This document shows positions 34,761 to 46,093 of a stretch of 64,000 bases of DNA, piece by piece. The stretch is taken from NCBI GenBank assembly GCA_023374045.1, contig CM041776.1, forward strand, positions 350,857,636 to 350,921,635, read 5' to 3'. Both the position numbers and the translations under genes were made by a program. Origin of the DNA: Limonium bicolor (Eukaryota > Streptophyta > Magnoliopsida > Caryophyllales > Plumbaginaceae). Positions within the stretch are counted from its first letter, which is position 1. Each line of letters begins with the position of its first letter. The notes beneath the pieces were generated by a model. That model saw nothing but the letters and a program-made list of their open reading frames with translations. It made no database searches and was not told the origin of the DNA.

Positions 34761-37025
34761 AATGGGCCGTAAGGCCTCAGTGGGCTTTTATTCCTCCGCA
34801 GTCAGAGCTGGTGGTCAGAGGAAGTGATGACTGAAAATTAAGAAATAGATTGGGGGATAAGGGATTGGTTAGGGCATCTACGAGCTCTCAGCGGCGGGGA
34901 TGTGAATCACTTTGAATCTCCTGTTTGAACTTGTTCACGCACGAATAAGCAGTCAATGGTGACGTGCTTCATCCGACTGTGAAAAGATGGGTTCTTGGTG
35001 AGGTAAGTCGCTGCAACATTGTCACAGTAGACGGTAGGAGGTTCATGAATAGGAAACCCTAGCTCATGAAGTAGGTGAAGAATCCATATAGATTAGTAGT
35101 AGCAGTAGCAATCGCCTGTATCTGTTTCAGCCGATGATTTTGCTACTGATTTATGTTTTTTTAAATCCACGAGATCAAATGCAAGCCAAGGAATATCAGA
35201 AAACTAGTGGTGGAGCAGCAATCGACTGGAGAGCCATCCCAGTCCGCATAAGAAAAGACTATCATGGAGGTGATCAGAGACGCAGAAAGAAAGAAATGAG
35301 AGCCCAGAATTGAGTGGAATCAGGTACCTTAAAATCCTCTTGGTAGCCTGCCAGTGTATTAGCTTCAGATAATGCATGTACTGGCATATTTTGTTCACTA
35401 CAAAGTGTATGTCTGGACGAGTGAGTGAGAGATACTGAAATGATCCCCCTATACTGTGGTATGTTGTGATGTCAGGATAGTCAGGGGAGGAAGGGTCATC
35501 TAGATTTAGATTTGGGGAGAGTAGGTAAGAATAGGTTTAGAGGCTTCCATTTTTGTGGCTTTAAAAGGTTCAGGATATAAGTACTGTTGTTGTTAGTAGT
35601 AGAAGACCAGTAGAGGAGCGAGTGGCTGAACTCCTAAAAAATAGGATAAAGGTCCAAGGTCTTTGACAGGGAATCTGTGTGAGAGTGAGGATTTTAGATT
35701 TTGCACCAACTTGAGAGAAGTGCACGTAATGAGAATTTCGTCTACATATATAAGAACATACACTGCCTAGCCATTATGTTTGAAAATAAACAGAGAGGGA
35801 TCCTTGTTGACATAGTGAAACCAATATCTATAAGTGTAGAGCTTAGGGTAGAATATCAAGCCCTAGGAGACTGTTTCAGCCCATAAAGGGCCTTCCTTAG
35901 TTTGCAAATATAAGTAGGGTACTATTGGTTAATAAAACCAGGAGGCTGCTTCACATAAACATTTTCTTTAATTTCCTTACTCAAAAAAGCATTCTGAATA
36001 TCCAATTGATGTATAGGCCCATTGAGAGACACACCAATAGATAGCACGAGTCTTATACTAACCATTTCAACAACAAGGCTATAAGTGTTTGTATAATCAA
36101 TACCAGAATGTTGATTATAGCCAGGGAAACAAGCCTGGCATTTCTTCTCTCTTTCGACCATCAACACATCTTTTAGTCTTCAAAACCATTTTACCCCAAA
36201 ATAATTCATGTCGTGGGAGGAGGGACCAGCTCACATGTCTTAGTATTAAAAGAGCATTGTACTCCTAGAGATAGCCTCTCTCCATTCTGGATTTACTTCT
36301 GGGCTTGAGTGAAAGTAGGCTCATTAGGCAAGGGTGACAGTTGAGTGTTAAGAGCCCTAGAAACAGTCCCATCTGTTCGAATTTTGGGTTTCGTAGATGT
36401 TGTTTTGAGCCTTGGTTTACAATTGTGGAGGTAGAGGGGCAAGGGGCAACGTTTGGGGTGAGGGGTGGGGTGTAGGTTCAGTAGAAGCAATGGTTTGGTG
36501 TATAGTTCAATAGAGGAGGGAGAGTTGGTGTCTATAAAGTAGATGGTATAGTGGTGGACTGGGTCAGTAGGGTTAGGGTGAATGGGAGTGACTGGTGAGG
36601 TTGGTGTAGTAGGTGGAGGTGGGTTGTCATGAGGAATTAGGATGGGTTTATGGAAGGGGTAGTGCGAGGTGAAGTAATAGGGGATGAGGTGAAGTTTTTA
36701 AAGGAAAGGAGGTTTCATTGAACAAAACTTCTCGACTGATGATTAGTTTAGGTGGAGAGATACAATAACAAAGGTAACCAGTATGATTGGGAGAGTAGCC
36801 TAGGAATAGACATTCCTGAGATCTGTAAGCTAACTTGTGATGGTTGTGAGGTCTTAGGTTAGGCCAACAGAAGGTGCCAAAAACTCCAAGGGAGTTGTAG
36901 TATAGGAGGTTTTTGAAAAAGTGTTTCATAGGACTTTTGTTGTTATAACCCAAAGTTCGTTGCAGAACTTTATCTTTGTCATTGTAGATGTTCTTTTGGA
37001 TTAAAGACGAGGGCGAGAAGGTCAA
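34761..37025 (-). pseudogene. copia-4: copia pol remnant (integrase C-term, RT, RNase H)
   Basis: On the minus strand: integrase end with SPMKHFF, YNSLGVFGTFCWPN, LFLGYSPNHTGYLCY and IISREVLFNETSFP (36,648-37,025); RT with QLDIQNAFLSKEIKENVYVKQPPGF (35,922-36,167) and, frameshifted, scattered later RT segments down to about 35,400; RNase H with VYCDNVAATYLTKNPSFHSRMKH near 34,960-35,030 and IHWQATKRILRYL. Stops and shifts are frequent. Sequence upstream of mid-integrase is missing because the gypsy LTR begins at about 37,041. It is a different copia lineage from copia-1 and copia-2. Confidence 0.85.
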
Positions 37026-37040
37026 ATCCTATATTAATTC

Positions 37041-39191
37041 TGGTAAGGAATTAATTAAGTTATTCATTCCTTATTAATAACTCCACCTAATTGTTCTTAT
37101 CTCACGGACAACATTTCCTAACTGTCCACTTCGCGCCGGAGCGTTCTCTCTTCTCTCTCTCAATGTTCTTCTTCTTCTTTCTTCTTCTTCTTCTTCTTCT
37201 AAAATTTGTCAAACCATTACTATCGTGGGATTTTGCAAATCGAATTTCTACTGTGGACTACTCCTCCTGTACGAATTCCTTGTTAGATTCAGGTACGGTT
37301 GTCGGATTAATCCCCTTCAATTCTGTAGTTTTTGAGAACGTCCCCTGTACTGATTTCGGATCTCTACTTTGGTTGTGAATCAGTGGTCATCACCGGTGTC
37401 TCTGCTAATCTCTTCCAATCATTTTCCTCTGCATATTGTGGTCAGATTCAGGTGAGGGTGTGATTCACATTTTCTCAGTTTCTAGTTAAGGAACTTTTGA
37501 CAGTTTCTGAGTTGGGGTTTGCCGCTTTACGTTGTTGATTTGTTCAGTGTTGTCTGTCTGCATTTGGTCGCGCTTCAGTGGCTGTTTCCCCTTTAGATTT
37601 CAAGACAACACTGCTAATTCGAGGTATGTGGCTAGTGGACTCGATTAGTGTGTCACCTAGGGGAGTTTGAGATTGGGAATTCTAAACAACCATCTAATTT
37701 GCCTTGTGCGGTGAATTAATCTCTGATTTTACCTTGTTGTTGCTCTGACAAAACCCCTATAGTTTGTGTTTTCACTGCTATGGTTATGGTATGGTAATTT
37801 TGGCAAGTTTTGGCATTCTGCTTGTGTGCAATTCGCCTCTGAAAACTCTGATTTTTGATGTGTCCAAACGTCTGTCCGAACATTGATGTTCGGACAGACC
37901 CTGTTATGCCTTATATTTTTACGTTTTTACATGTGTTGAACTTCCGTCCGAACATGTAAGTTTGCACGGGGTGCGAGGACGAGTCTGGCATATAACTCTC
38001 GGGCTGTGTCCGAACTTATATGTCTGGACACAAGTTTGGACACCCATTCTGCTTTTCACTGGTTTTCAGTTCGACTTGTGTCTGAACTTCGAATCCTAAC
38101 ACAAGTTCGGACATCTCATAAGGCTTTCTCTTGATTTCAGCTCAACTTGTGTCTGAACATTGATGTCCGGACACAAGTTCGTACTTCACCACGTATTTAT
38201 TTTTCAGAACTTGTCCGAACTTCACGTCCAGACTCTATGGTTTCAACTCTTGGCATGTGTTCGAATATTGATATTCGGACCCATGTTTGGACATTTGGAT
38301 TTCTGAGCATTCTAAGTCTCGACTTGTGTCCGACATTGACGTTCGGACACATGTTCGGACATACCATTTGTTTTGCCAAAGATTGCTAGTTTGAGCTCCA
38401 TTTTGACTTCTGTTTGGGATGGTATTCCCTTAATGATGGTTAAGCTTTCTAATCACTTTATGGTGCTAATTAAGCACTTATGCTTATTATTATTTAAGCT
38501 TCATTTGGGACCTAGTTATCTCTGTGTCTGAGCCGTGGATGGCTGGGTCTAGCTATCGTAGTGCGCTGCGTAGGGTGTCTCCCCCGTTCTGTTTACGCGT
38601 GAGGTTTCCTCGTTCTGTTCACGGATTGTATCCATTCTGTCTGTATGCTATGATATCTAGTGTCCCGCTGTTTGTGATTCTGTTGTAATTTCGTTTGCTC
38701 TGGTTTTCTATTTAGTCCGGACAAGTTGGGCTCTCTGCTTCTGATGCTTGCTTGGAAAATATCTTTCCTTTCTGTTTATCTCATGGATTTATAATCTTAT
38801 CTGCAAATGTTTTGAGCATGCTGGTTGATGAAGTTAGTCATCTACTGAGCATGGTTGTTTGCTCACTTCCCTACTTTCACTAACGTTGCAGATTGATCAT
38901 CGAGGATCGCCTTTGATATTGGAGCTTTGCTTGTTAGCTCGTATTTGTTAGTTGATACATTTACGATCAGACTTGTAGACTTTGGGCCTTTGATACTACA
39001 CATGCTTCCTATAAACGTTTGGGATTTTTTATTGATTTTTGAATTACCTTTGACACACGTTGGATACTATATATTTATATAAGTATTTCTTTGGGCCTTT
39101 ATTCGAATGTTAGCTTAGAGCCTTGCGTTATTAGGTAGTAATAGGTGGAGGGTACCGTCTCTAACTCCTAGGCCAGTGTGGGGCCATTCCA
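37041..39191 (+). mobile_element. gypsy 5' LTR 'F' (about 2.15 kb)
   Basis: The 3' boundary is firm: the LTR ends GGGGCCATTCCA at 39,191, followed by an iMet-type primer site. The 5' boundary is inferred as TGGTAAGGAATT at 37,041, next to the broken copia-4 integrase; TGG...CCA ends match. It contains a CTT microsatellite (37,168-37,200), motif block F, and a 'tgctcacttcc...cgttgcagattgatcatcg' segment near 38,860-38,905 typical of the downstream half of plant gypsy LTRs. Confidence 0.65.
37873..38362. repeat. GTCCGAAC/GTTCGGAC inverted-repeat block (block F)
   Basis: The arms GTCCGAAC and GTTCGGAC recur about eight times with a small variable centre such as 'attgat', for example 37,873-37,894 and 38,330-38,345. 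The arms are the same as those of block B in solo LTR B although the LTR ends are unlike. Short ORFs here, such as 38,147-38,389, are repeat artefacts. Confidence 0.85.
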
Positions 39192-39196
39192 TTTAG

Positions 39197-39208
39197 TGGT
39201 ATCAAAGC
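39197..39208 (+). other. gypsy primer binding site
   Basis: TGGTATCAAAGC starts six bases after the LTR end and differs by one base from the common TGGTATCAGAGC, complementary to the 3' end of initiator tRNA-Met. It fixes the element's orientation as plus. Confidence 0.85.
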
Positions 39209-39315
39209 TCTAGGTTCTTAAATCTGGGGGAATTTGAGTTCAGTCAATCAGTCAGATGTCTGTACTCGTCTCTGAACACTTGATTGTCTAACTGCTTGAT
39301 GTGTGGACTTTTAGA

Positions 39316-40478
39316 ATGCCGCCACGAGAGTCCCAGTCCTTCCTCAAGGCGAGGTTGCTGACGCTGTTCAGCAGTTCATGACCCAGCTGATGCAAACTGT
39401 AGTAGCTAGTGCTGGAGCAGCCGGGGCTGGAGCTGTTGGAGGTGCAGCTGATGGTGGAGCAGCCGAAGTTGAGGCTGCTAATGCTGAAGGGAGGAATGTC
39501 AAGGCTCTTCCGGATTTTATGAAGCTGAAGCCTCCAGCATTCGATGGGAATGAAGATCCCCGAGAGGCAAGCCACTGGCTGTAAGATGTGGAGGACTTGC
39601 TCCGGGTGATGGGCTCGGAGGAGGAGCAAAGGTGGACTTTACCACCGATCTGTTCAAGGCTGAAGCCAAGGAGTGATGGAGGTCGGTGATTGAGAAATTT
39701 CCCTAGCAGTGGACATGGGACCAGTTCACGGGAGAATTTAATAAGTAGTTTTATCTGGACATCTATAAGGACTAGCAGATCTTGGAGTATAACCGATTAC
39801 GCCAGGGTCAGGACATGAGTGTAGAGGAGTACGTCCGGAAGTTCATCTCACGTCGAAGTTTGCACCTGAGTCTGACGAGCATAGGAAGGCCAGGAAGTTC
39901 GAGAGTGGTCTGAGGCCCGACATCCGTTCTGCTGTGACGCCACTTCATCACAAGACCTTCAGGGACATTGTTGATGTCGCCCTGCTGGTGGAGGCCGATC
40001 TGAAGGGCCGTCAGTCTGGTGGGAAGGACCAGAAGAGGAAGCAGAGGTCCGAGGATTCTGATAGGAGGGACCTGGGTGCTTCTCAGAAGAAGTAGTTCGC
40101 TAGTGATCGATCTGGAGACTGTAGAGGTTCGAGGGATCAGAGTGGCTCTTATTCTTCAGCTGTTCCAAAGTGTGAGGTTTGTGGCAAGTTCCACCGGGAA
40201 CGTGAGTGCTACAAGAAGTCTGGGGCGTGTTTCAAATGTGGCTCCCTTTATCACTGGATCACAGACTGCCCTCAGGTAGAGAGGAGCAGAGGTAGTTCAG
40301 GAGGTAGAACCGAAAGGTTCACCTTAGAGACTAGAGACCGGGCTAAGCAGAAGAAGCCCCAGGGCCAGGCCAGAGTCTACGCAATGGCTGAAGAGCGGGA
40401 CCAATCTACAGACCGGGTGGTCACAGGTATTCTCCAACTTTCATCTCGTTCTATTTTCTATCTGTTTGATTTTGGAGC
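39316..40478 (+). pseudogene. Ty3/gypsy gag and start of protease, truncated by insertion
   Basis: The ATG at 39,316 opens gag. An Ala/Gly-rich linker (39,378-39,480) leads to LKPPAFDGNEDPREASHWL, typical of chromovirus-like gag, then across stops EYNRLRQGQDMSVEEYVRKF, KARKFESGLRPDIRSAV and a knuckle region ECYKKSGACFKCGSLYHWITDC near 40,205-40,270 (landmarks given in part). Protease begins SIFYLFDFGA, with D-F-G in place of D-S-G, and is cut at 40,478 by an LTR insertion. At least five in-frame stops (e.g. 39,582, 39,676, 40,093) make this a pseudogene. No gypsy pol is found in the window. Confidence 0.85.
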
Positions 40479-43053
40479 TGAAATGGTATCGAAGATGTTC
40501 CACCTAGACATCGTTTCCACACCTAGATGTATAAAGGTTCGACCAATAATCCGGCCTACGTCCACTTCTAGACAGAGCTCTTATTCATTTCCTCAGTTAC
40601 AACACTAGAGAGCTTTTTGGGGAGAGCCCTCTCTCTTTCTCACTTTTTTCAACAAATGAGCCCCCATCTTCAATTTATAGAATTTCTATGGCCAAGTTTA
40701 CTTTTTAGCCCCTATACATGCGGTACTATTATGCTAATATAACTATTAGTCCTTCTGTGGATAATTCTTCCGGGCTGAGACACTGCTTCCGCACTGGACT
40801 AATTCTCCCGGGTCATCTCTTCAGATAAGAATCCCACCGGTAGCGAGTCTCCCGGTAGCGGGCCTCCCGATAACAGGCCTTCCAGTAGCGGGTCTTTCGG
40901 TAGCAGGCCTTCCGATAATAGACCTTTCGGTAGCGGGTCTTTCGGTAGTAGGCCTTCCGGCAATTGGCATTTTAGTCATGGTATATTCTATACCATTACA
41001 TCAGTCCCACAAGTTCTACTTTTTAACACTAAAAACTGGAACTTATAAAAAAGAAGATAAAATTTACACTTTGTACTCTTTTCTTTTCTACTATATATCT
41101 CCTAGTCCCAGAAGTTCTTTTTCTTTTGCCTAAAAAAGGAAATGAACTTACAAACTTTAGCCTACATAAGAGCTTGTCTTCCGGTCACAAAGAAGTCCCA
41201 CGGGTTCCGGGGGCGATGAAGTCCCACTTGTACTCCTGACAAAAGGTTTCTGTTCCTCGACGGTGCTATAATAAGAAATTCCAAGATCTAAAATTTTGAA
41301 GGATCATAATAATTCCAGAAAACCATAGTAATCTCAAGAAGTCCGAGATGATAATAATATGATATTATGTCATAATTAGATTCCTGCTTGAATTACTATA
41401 TCCCTTGGACCTGCATACTCAAATATTGACAGATTAAAAGACATTTGTCTTTGGGGCTGCCCGGAGCAACCAGGCTTCCCAAAGTGCTTGCTGATAATAT
41501 CACATACTTTTGTAACACACTCTACCATTGTACAGATGGTGAGATCGTCGATTTAACACTCTACCGGCTTTAAGACGGTGAGATCGTTGGTTAAACACTC
41601 TACTGGCTTAAAGACAGGAGATCGTCGGATATAAAACATTCTACCATCGTGGTGAGATTGTCGGATACAATCACTCTACAATCTTTAAGACTACCATCTT
41701 TAAGACGGTGAGATCGTCGATTACTTTCTTTGTCTTTCTTTTCTCTTCTTAACACTCTCTGGTCTTGGTTTTAAGTAAATCAAAAAATGTTTTACAATAT
41801 TTCTTTTTTTGAAAACTTTACATATCTTTACTAAAGGGTGATCAAACCCCTAGTGAAAAGGAGTTTCGTAAACGAATACTCAAAATGAAACATCTGAAAG
41901 TTTGGTACCTCTTTTTATACCGGTGGGATATATATTACCGGTGGGATTACATTACTAGTAGGACGTCATATTGCTACCGGTGGAGACATTGAAGTTGTCA
42001 CCGGTGGCAATGACAAGCTATTATCGATGATGTCATAACACTTCTACCAGTGAAGATGGCATATTGCAGTGGAGAGGACAAGGTGCTATCGGTGGAGTTA
42101 GCAAGCTGCTACAGGTGGAAAGGACAGGGTGCAACCGGTTAGGATAGCATACTGCCAACGGTAAAGAAAATAAGTTGCTACCGGTTAGGATGGCATGCTG
42201 CCACCGGTAAAGAAAATAAGCCACTACCGGTCAAGCCTCAAATTACGGTGATGGTTATCTGTGGAAACAGTCTCTCATATATAGCATGCCAAACTCGCAT
42301 GTACCCATTTTGAGCTGTCTTCCTTTTCCATGTCTGCTTTGACTTTTCAGAAAGTGTACAAGTATACTCTTGAGATCAATCTTCAAGTGATACCTCCCAG
42401 TAGTATTCTTCTGGTGACCTTCGAAGACCTGACTTCTTCAACCGGTCATGCCTGACTTCAAAGATGATGTTCGGGCCTCTCTTCTCTTGGATAGTGCTAA
42501 ATTTTGGGCGACACCAACTCCCGGGGCATCCTTGATGCACACTTCATCCGGTCCAATATTTCTACCGGGCTTACGTGTCTACCAGTGAGATGCACATAGA
42601 TGCTGATGGATTGTGTTGAGTGGGCCAAACTTTTGAACGGCAACAGCAACGGTTTCCACCGTAGAAGTTCCTAGATATACATCTTCCTTGTTCATAGCTT
42701 TCCGGAGGAGGCACTGCAGTTACCATTTCAGGAGAGCCTCTGTTCCACCGGTAGCCAAATTCTTAGTTTGGGGCATTCTTGGTCCTTTCTACCAGCTTGA
42801 AGTTTCTACCGGTAACAGTTCATTATTTTTATAGGGCTAAAGTTTCTACCAATAATAGCTCAAGCTTTTATCGCTGCACTACTTTACACTTCTGGAATAA
42901 AGTAGCTAGGTGGTGACCGGGGCAAGTTTGCCACTTCAGACTCCAGCAAAAAACATGAGACACGAGAAGAGAGTTAAATATGAGAGAAATAATTTTACGT
43001 AGTAAAAGACATGAGTCTTGTTCCGGTAGCATAATATTTTATTACTGAGACAC
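40479..43053 (-). mobile_element. ACCGGT-rich LTR element, copy 1, left part
   Basis: It begins TGAAATGGTATCGAAGATG, directly inside the gypsy protease, and matches copy 2 at 43,257. On the minus strand there is a TATAAAT-type box (tctataaatt near 40,685) about 200 bp from the LTR end, so the LTR is minus oriented. It carries a diverged 'gagatcgtcg' minisatellite (41,520-41,725) and at least eight exact ACCGGT palindromes between 41,919 and 42,240. No coding domain is seen. It is interrupted by copia-2 at 43,053 and resumes at 52,014. The right end is not seen. Lineage unknown. Confidence 0.65.
41520..41725. repeat. about 38-bp minisatellite in copy 1
   Basis: Units of the type 'cactctaccggctttaagacggtgagatcgtcggttaaa' occur about five times with variable length. 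Within each, 'accgtctt...aagacggt'-like arms can pair. Copy 2 has the equivalent array at 44,296-44,500. Confidence 0.7.
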
Positions 43054-44159
43054 TGTTAAGACAAGATCCTTTAGTTTTGATGATAGCAAACCTTGTGTTT
43101 CTATCTAATGCACTTGTCCAGATTCATGATTTCAGATAGACAGGTGAGTAAGTGGCTTAGAACGCAAGGTTGCAAGCGCACTTAAGTCATGAGTGGCTTA
43201 GCACATAAGGTTGGAAGTGCGCTCAATCCACGACATGTGCTCTACCAGTCGGGCACTGAAACGGTATTGAAGATGCTCCATCCCGACACCATCTTCACAC
43301 CAAGATGTAGTTCGGCCAGCCAATAATGCGGCCTACGTCCACTTCTAGACAGAACTATTATGCATCCTTCAGTTTACAACCTGAGAGAGCTTTTTGGGAT
43401 GATTTCTCCCTCTTCTAACTTGTCCCTCAACAAATGAGCTCCCCTCTTATATTTATAGACTTTCTACGGCTAAGTTTTACCTTTAAGCCCTTATACATGT
43501 GATACCAATATATAAATACAACCATTAGTCCTTTTGTGGATAACTCCTGATGGTATAGCCTTGGGTCTGGGCCTTCTCTTTCGGTGTAATACTTCCAGAC
43601 CGAGTCATTGCTTCCGGGTTATCTCCTTAGGTAATAATCCTACCGGTAGAGGGCCTTTAGGTGGTAATCCTACCGGTAGACCCCTCCAGTAGCAATCTTA
43701 CCGGTACAAGTCCTCCATGTGGAAAGTCCTCCAGTAGCAAGTTCTTCAGGTAGCAAGTCTACCAGTAGCAATCTCTCAGGTAGTAGCCCTCCGGTAGTAA
43801 TCCTTCTAGTAGCCACCGTAGCCTTTTTAGCCATGGTATATTTTATACCATTACATCAGTCCCACAAGCTCTACTTTTTTTAACACTAAAAAGTGGAACT
43901 TATAAAAAGAAGATAAAATTTACACTTTGTACTCTTTTCTTTTCTTCTATATATCTCCTAGTCCCACAAGTTCTTTTATTTTGCCTAAAAAAGGAAATAA
44001 ACTTACAAACTTTGGACTATGTAAGAGCTTTCCAGAAAAAATACCATGTCTTCCGGTCACAAAGAAGTCCCACAGGTTCTAGGAGTGCTGAAGACCCACT
44101 TGTACTCTAGACAAAGGTCCCCGATCCTCAACCATGCCATAACAAGGAATCCAAAGATC

Positions 44160-44255
44160 TGAAATTCCCAATAATAATTCCAGAAGACCATAATAATTCC
44201 AGAAGAACATAACAATTCCAGAAGATCATAATAATTCCAGAAGATCATAACTATC
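44160..44255. repeat. about 21-bp tandem repeat, expanded in copy 2
   Basis: The unit 'cataataattccagaagat' is present four to five times. The corresponding part of copy 1 (41,300-41,345) holds only one to two units, so the array grew after the copies diverged. The minus-strand ORF with repeated 'FWNYYDLLE' is a by-product. Confidence 0.85.
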
Positions 44256-44689
44256 TCAAGAAGTCCGAGATAATAATAATAGGATACCACTTTCACAACA
44301 CACTCCACCATTGTACGGATGGTGAGATCATCGATTTATTACTCTACCGTCATAACAACGGTAAGATCGTCGGATATACACTCTACTGCCATACTAACAG
44401 TGAGATCGTCGAATACAAACACCCTTACCGCCATACTAATGGTGGGATCGTCGAATATACACCCTACCATCGCAGATGGTGAGATCGTCGATTACATTCT
44501 TTGTCTTGCTTTTCTTTTCTCAAGACTCTTCAGCCATTGATTTTGAGTAAATCAGAAACCGATTTTACAATATTTCTGTTTTGTTTGAAAACTTTACATG
44601 TTATTACTAGAGGGTGATCAATCCCCTAGAAAATGTTTCGTAAACGAATATTCAAAAATGAAACATTTAAAAGTTTGGCACCTCTTTTT

Positions 44690-45060
44690 ACCGGTGGGGT
44701 AATATTATTGGTGGAGTGAAACTTACCGATAGGACGTCAAACTGCTACCGGTGGAGATTTTGAAGTTGTTACCGGTGGTGATTACAAGCTGTTACCGACG
44801 AAGACATAATATTTCTGCCGGTGAAGATGGCAAATTGCTACCGATAGAGATAGCAAGTTGCTACCGGTGAGGGTGACAAGTTGCTACCGGTCAAGATGGC
44901 AAGAGGGTTTGCTACCGGTGGAGATTACAAGTTGTTATCAGTGGAGAGTACAAGGTGCTACCGGTACCAAAGATAAGGTGCTACCGGTAACAAAGACAAG
45001 GTGCTACCGGTGTTGAGGGCATGCTGCTATCGGTGAAAAGTTCAAACTGCTACCGGTGAA
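44690..45060. repeat. array of ACCGGT palindromes
   Basis: Ten exact ACCGGT sites, mostly as 'gctaccggtggag' or 'gctaccggtaac', occur at irregular 20-50 bp intervals with several one-base variants between. The same array in copy 1 is at 41,919-42,240, and similar sites recur at 42,720-42,870, 58,063-58,160 and 63,990. Confidence 0.85.
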
Positions 45061-46038
45061 ACAGTAACATGAAAAAGAAATGAAAAAAAAACTTTAAAGT
45101 AGAGTAGTATGATACTTTTTATAAACAAGGCATGAAGGAGAACTTCTAGCAAGACACAAGCAGTCACGAACCACACCGTCACATATCTCTTACATCAGAC
45201 ATCAAACAAGGACCAAACGGAGTTAGCAACGTCGACAAACTCACTCAGATTATTCACAACCACACAAACAACTTGCTCATGACAAAAGGTGTATCTCATT
45301 AATGTGCAAGATAACAAGATAAGCAAAGGCTATTGATGAACATCATTACATAGCCGTATACTTCAGAAGAGAGCATTTATGAGCTTAATGAGCCAAAAGT
45401 TCAACAAGTTGAAGTGTGCAAGTGGTGACCGACCACTTGGGGAGACGCGCCGCCAACTTTCCCATTCACAAGGCAACGCGTGTGCTGGTGGCTCCAGATC
45501 AAGTTGGACGAAAATCTGCAAGTAGAGTGTGGATATTATATTGTAGAAGAATGAGTATTTTACTCTTAGAGTCTACAACTCCTAGGTTGTTAGTAGGCAT
45601 CTCAACTAACTTGTATAAATACGTGGCTTAATGTTCCTTGTAAGATAAGCCCCTATACGAGAGAAAAGATAGAGATTATCTAGGCAAGTATGGATCAGAC
45701 TTAGGAGTGTGTGTAAGTGCTAGAAGTTGGTGAGCTAGTGAGGACTAGGTTAGATTATCAATACAAGGGGTATTTGATAGGACGACAGGTCGGGGAACGG
45801 TCGGTGAGCCGTAGGCCGATAGCCAGGAGAGGGTTGACGACATTAGGGGTAAAGTCAAAACTGTCCCGGGAGTCCGTGTGTGGGGCAAGGGAGGTTGAGT
45901 GAATTTCGTGTGTGTAAATTCTCAATCGAAATATGTTTTCCAGTTTAATAGTTGCCTCTCATCCATCCAGTTTTATTAGAGTCCACGATACGTCTACGAT
46001 ACATCGGGGACTCATCACGAGCGCTTGCGAGTTTCAAT

Positions 46039-46050
46039 TGGTATCAGAGC
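46039..46050 (+). other. copia-2 primer binding site
   Basis: TGGTATCAGAGC, exactly complementary to the 3' end of initiator tRNA-Met, two bases after the 5' LTR end at 46,036. Confidence 0.92.
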
Positions 46051-46093
46051 AGGTCTTTTCTAGAAAGCTAACTGCTTTGGAAGACGATCAAAG

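Larger units (their letters stand above)
43257..45127 (-). mobile_element. ACCGGT-rich solo LTR, copy 2 (about 1.87 kb), in the copia-2 5' LTR
   Basis: It begins TGAAACGGTATTGAAGATG like copy 1 and probably ends TTTATAAACA at 45,127. The left flank is GGCAC (43,252-43,256); the right flank GGCAT (45,129-45,133) is offset by one base, so the duplication is imperfect and the right edge uncertain. The minus strand has tctataaatat near 43,457-43,467. It carries tandem arrays at 44,160-44,255 and 44,296-44,500 and ten ACCGGT palindromes at 44,690-45,060. No coding sequence. Confidence 0.75.
43054..46036 (+). mobile_element. copia-2 5' LTR, split by an ACCGGT-rich LTR
   Basis: The parts 43,054-43,256 and about 45,133-46,036 align with the 3' LTR at 50,872-52,008. 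About 25 bp around the insertion ('ctgtcggctagagctcc' in the 3' LTR) is missing at the right junction. The LTR ends 'gcgagtttca', followed by the primer site. Confidence 0.85.
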
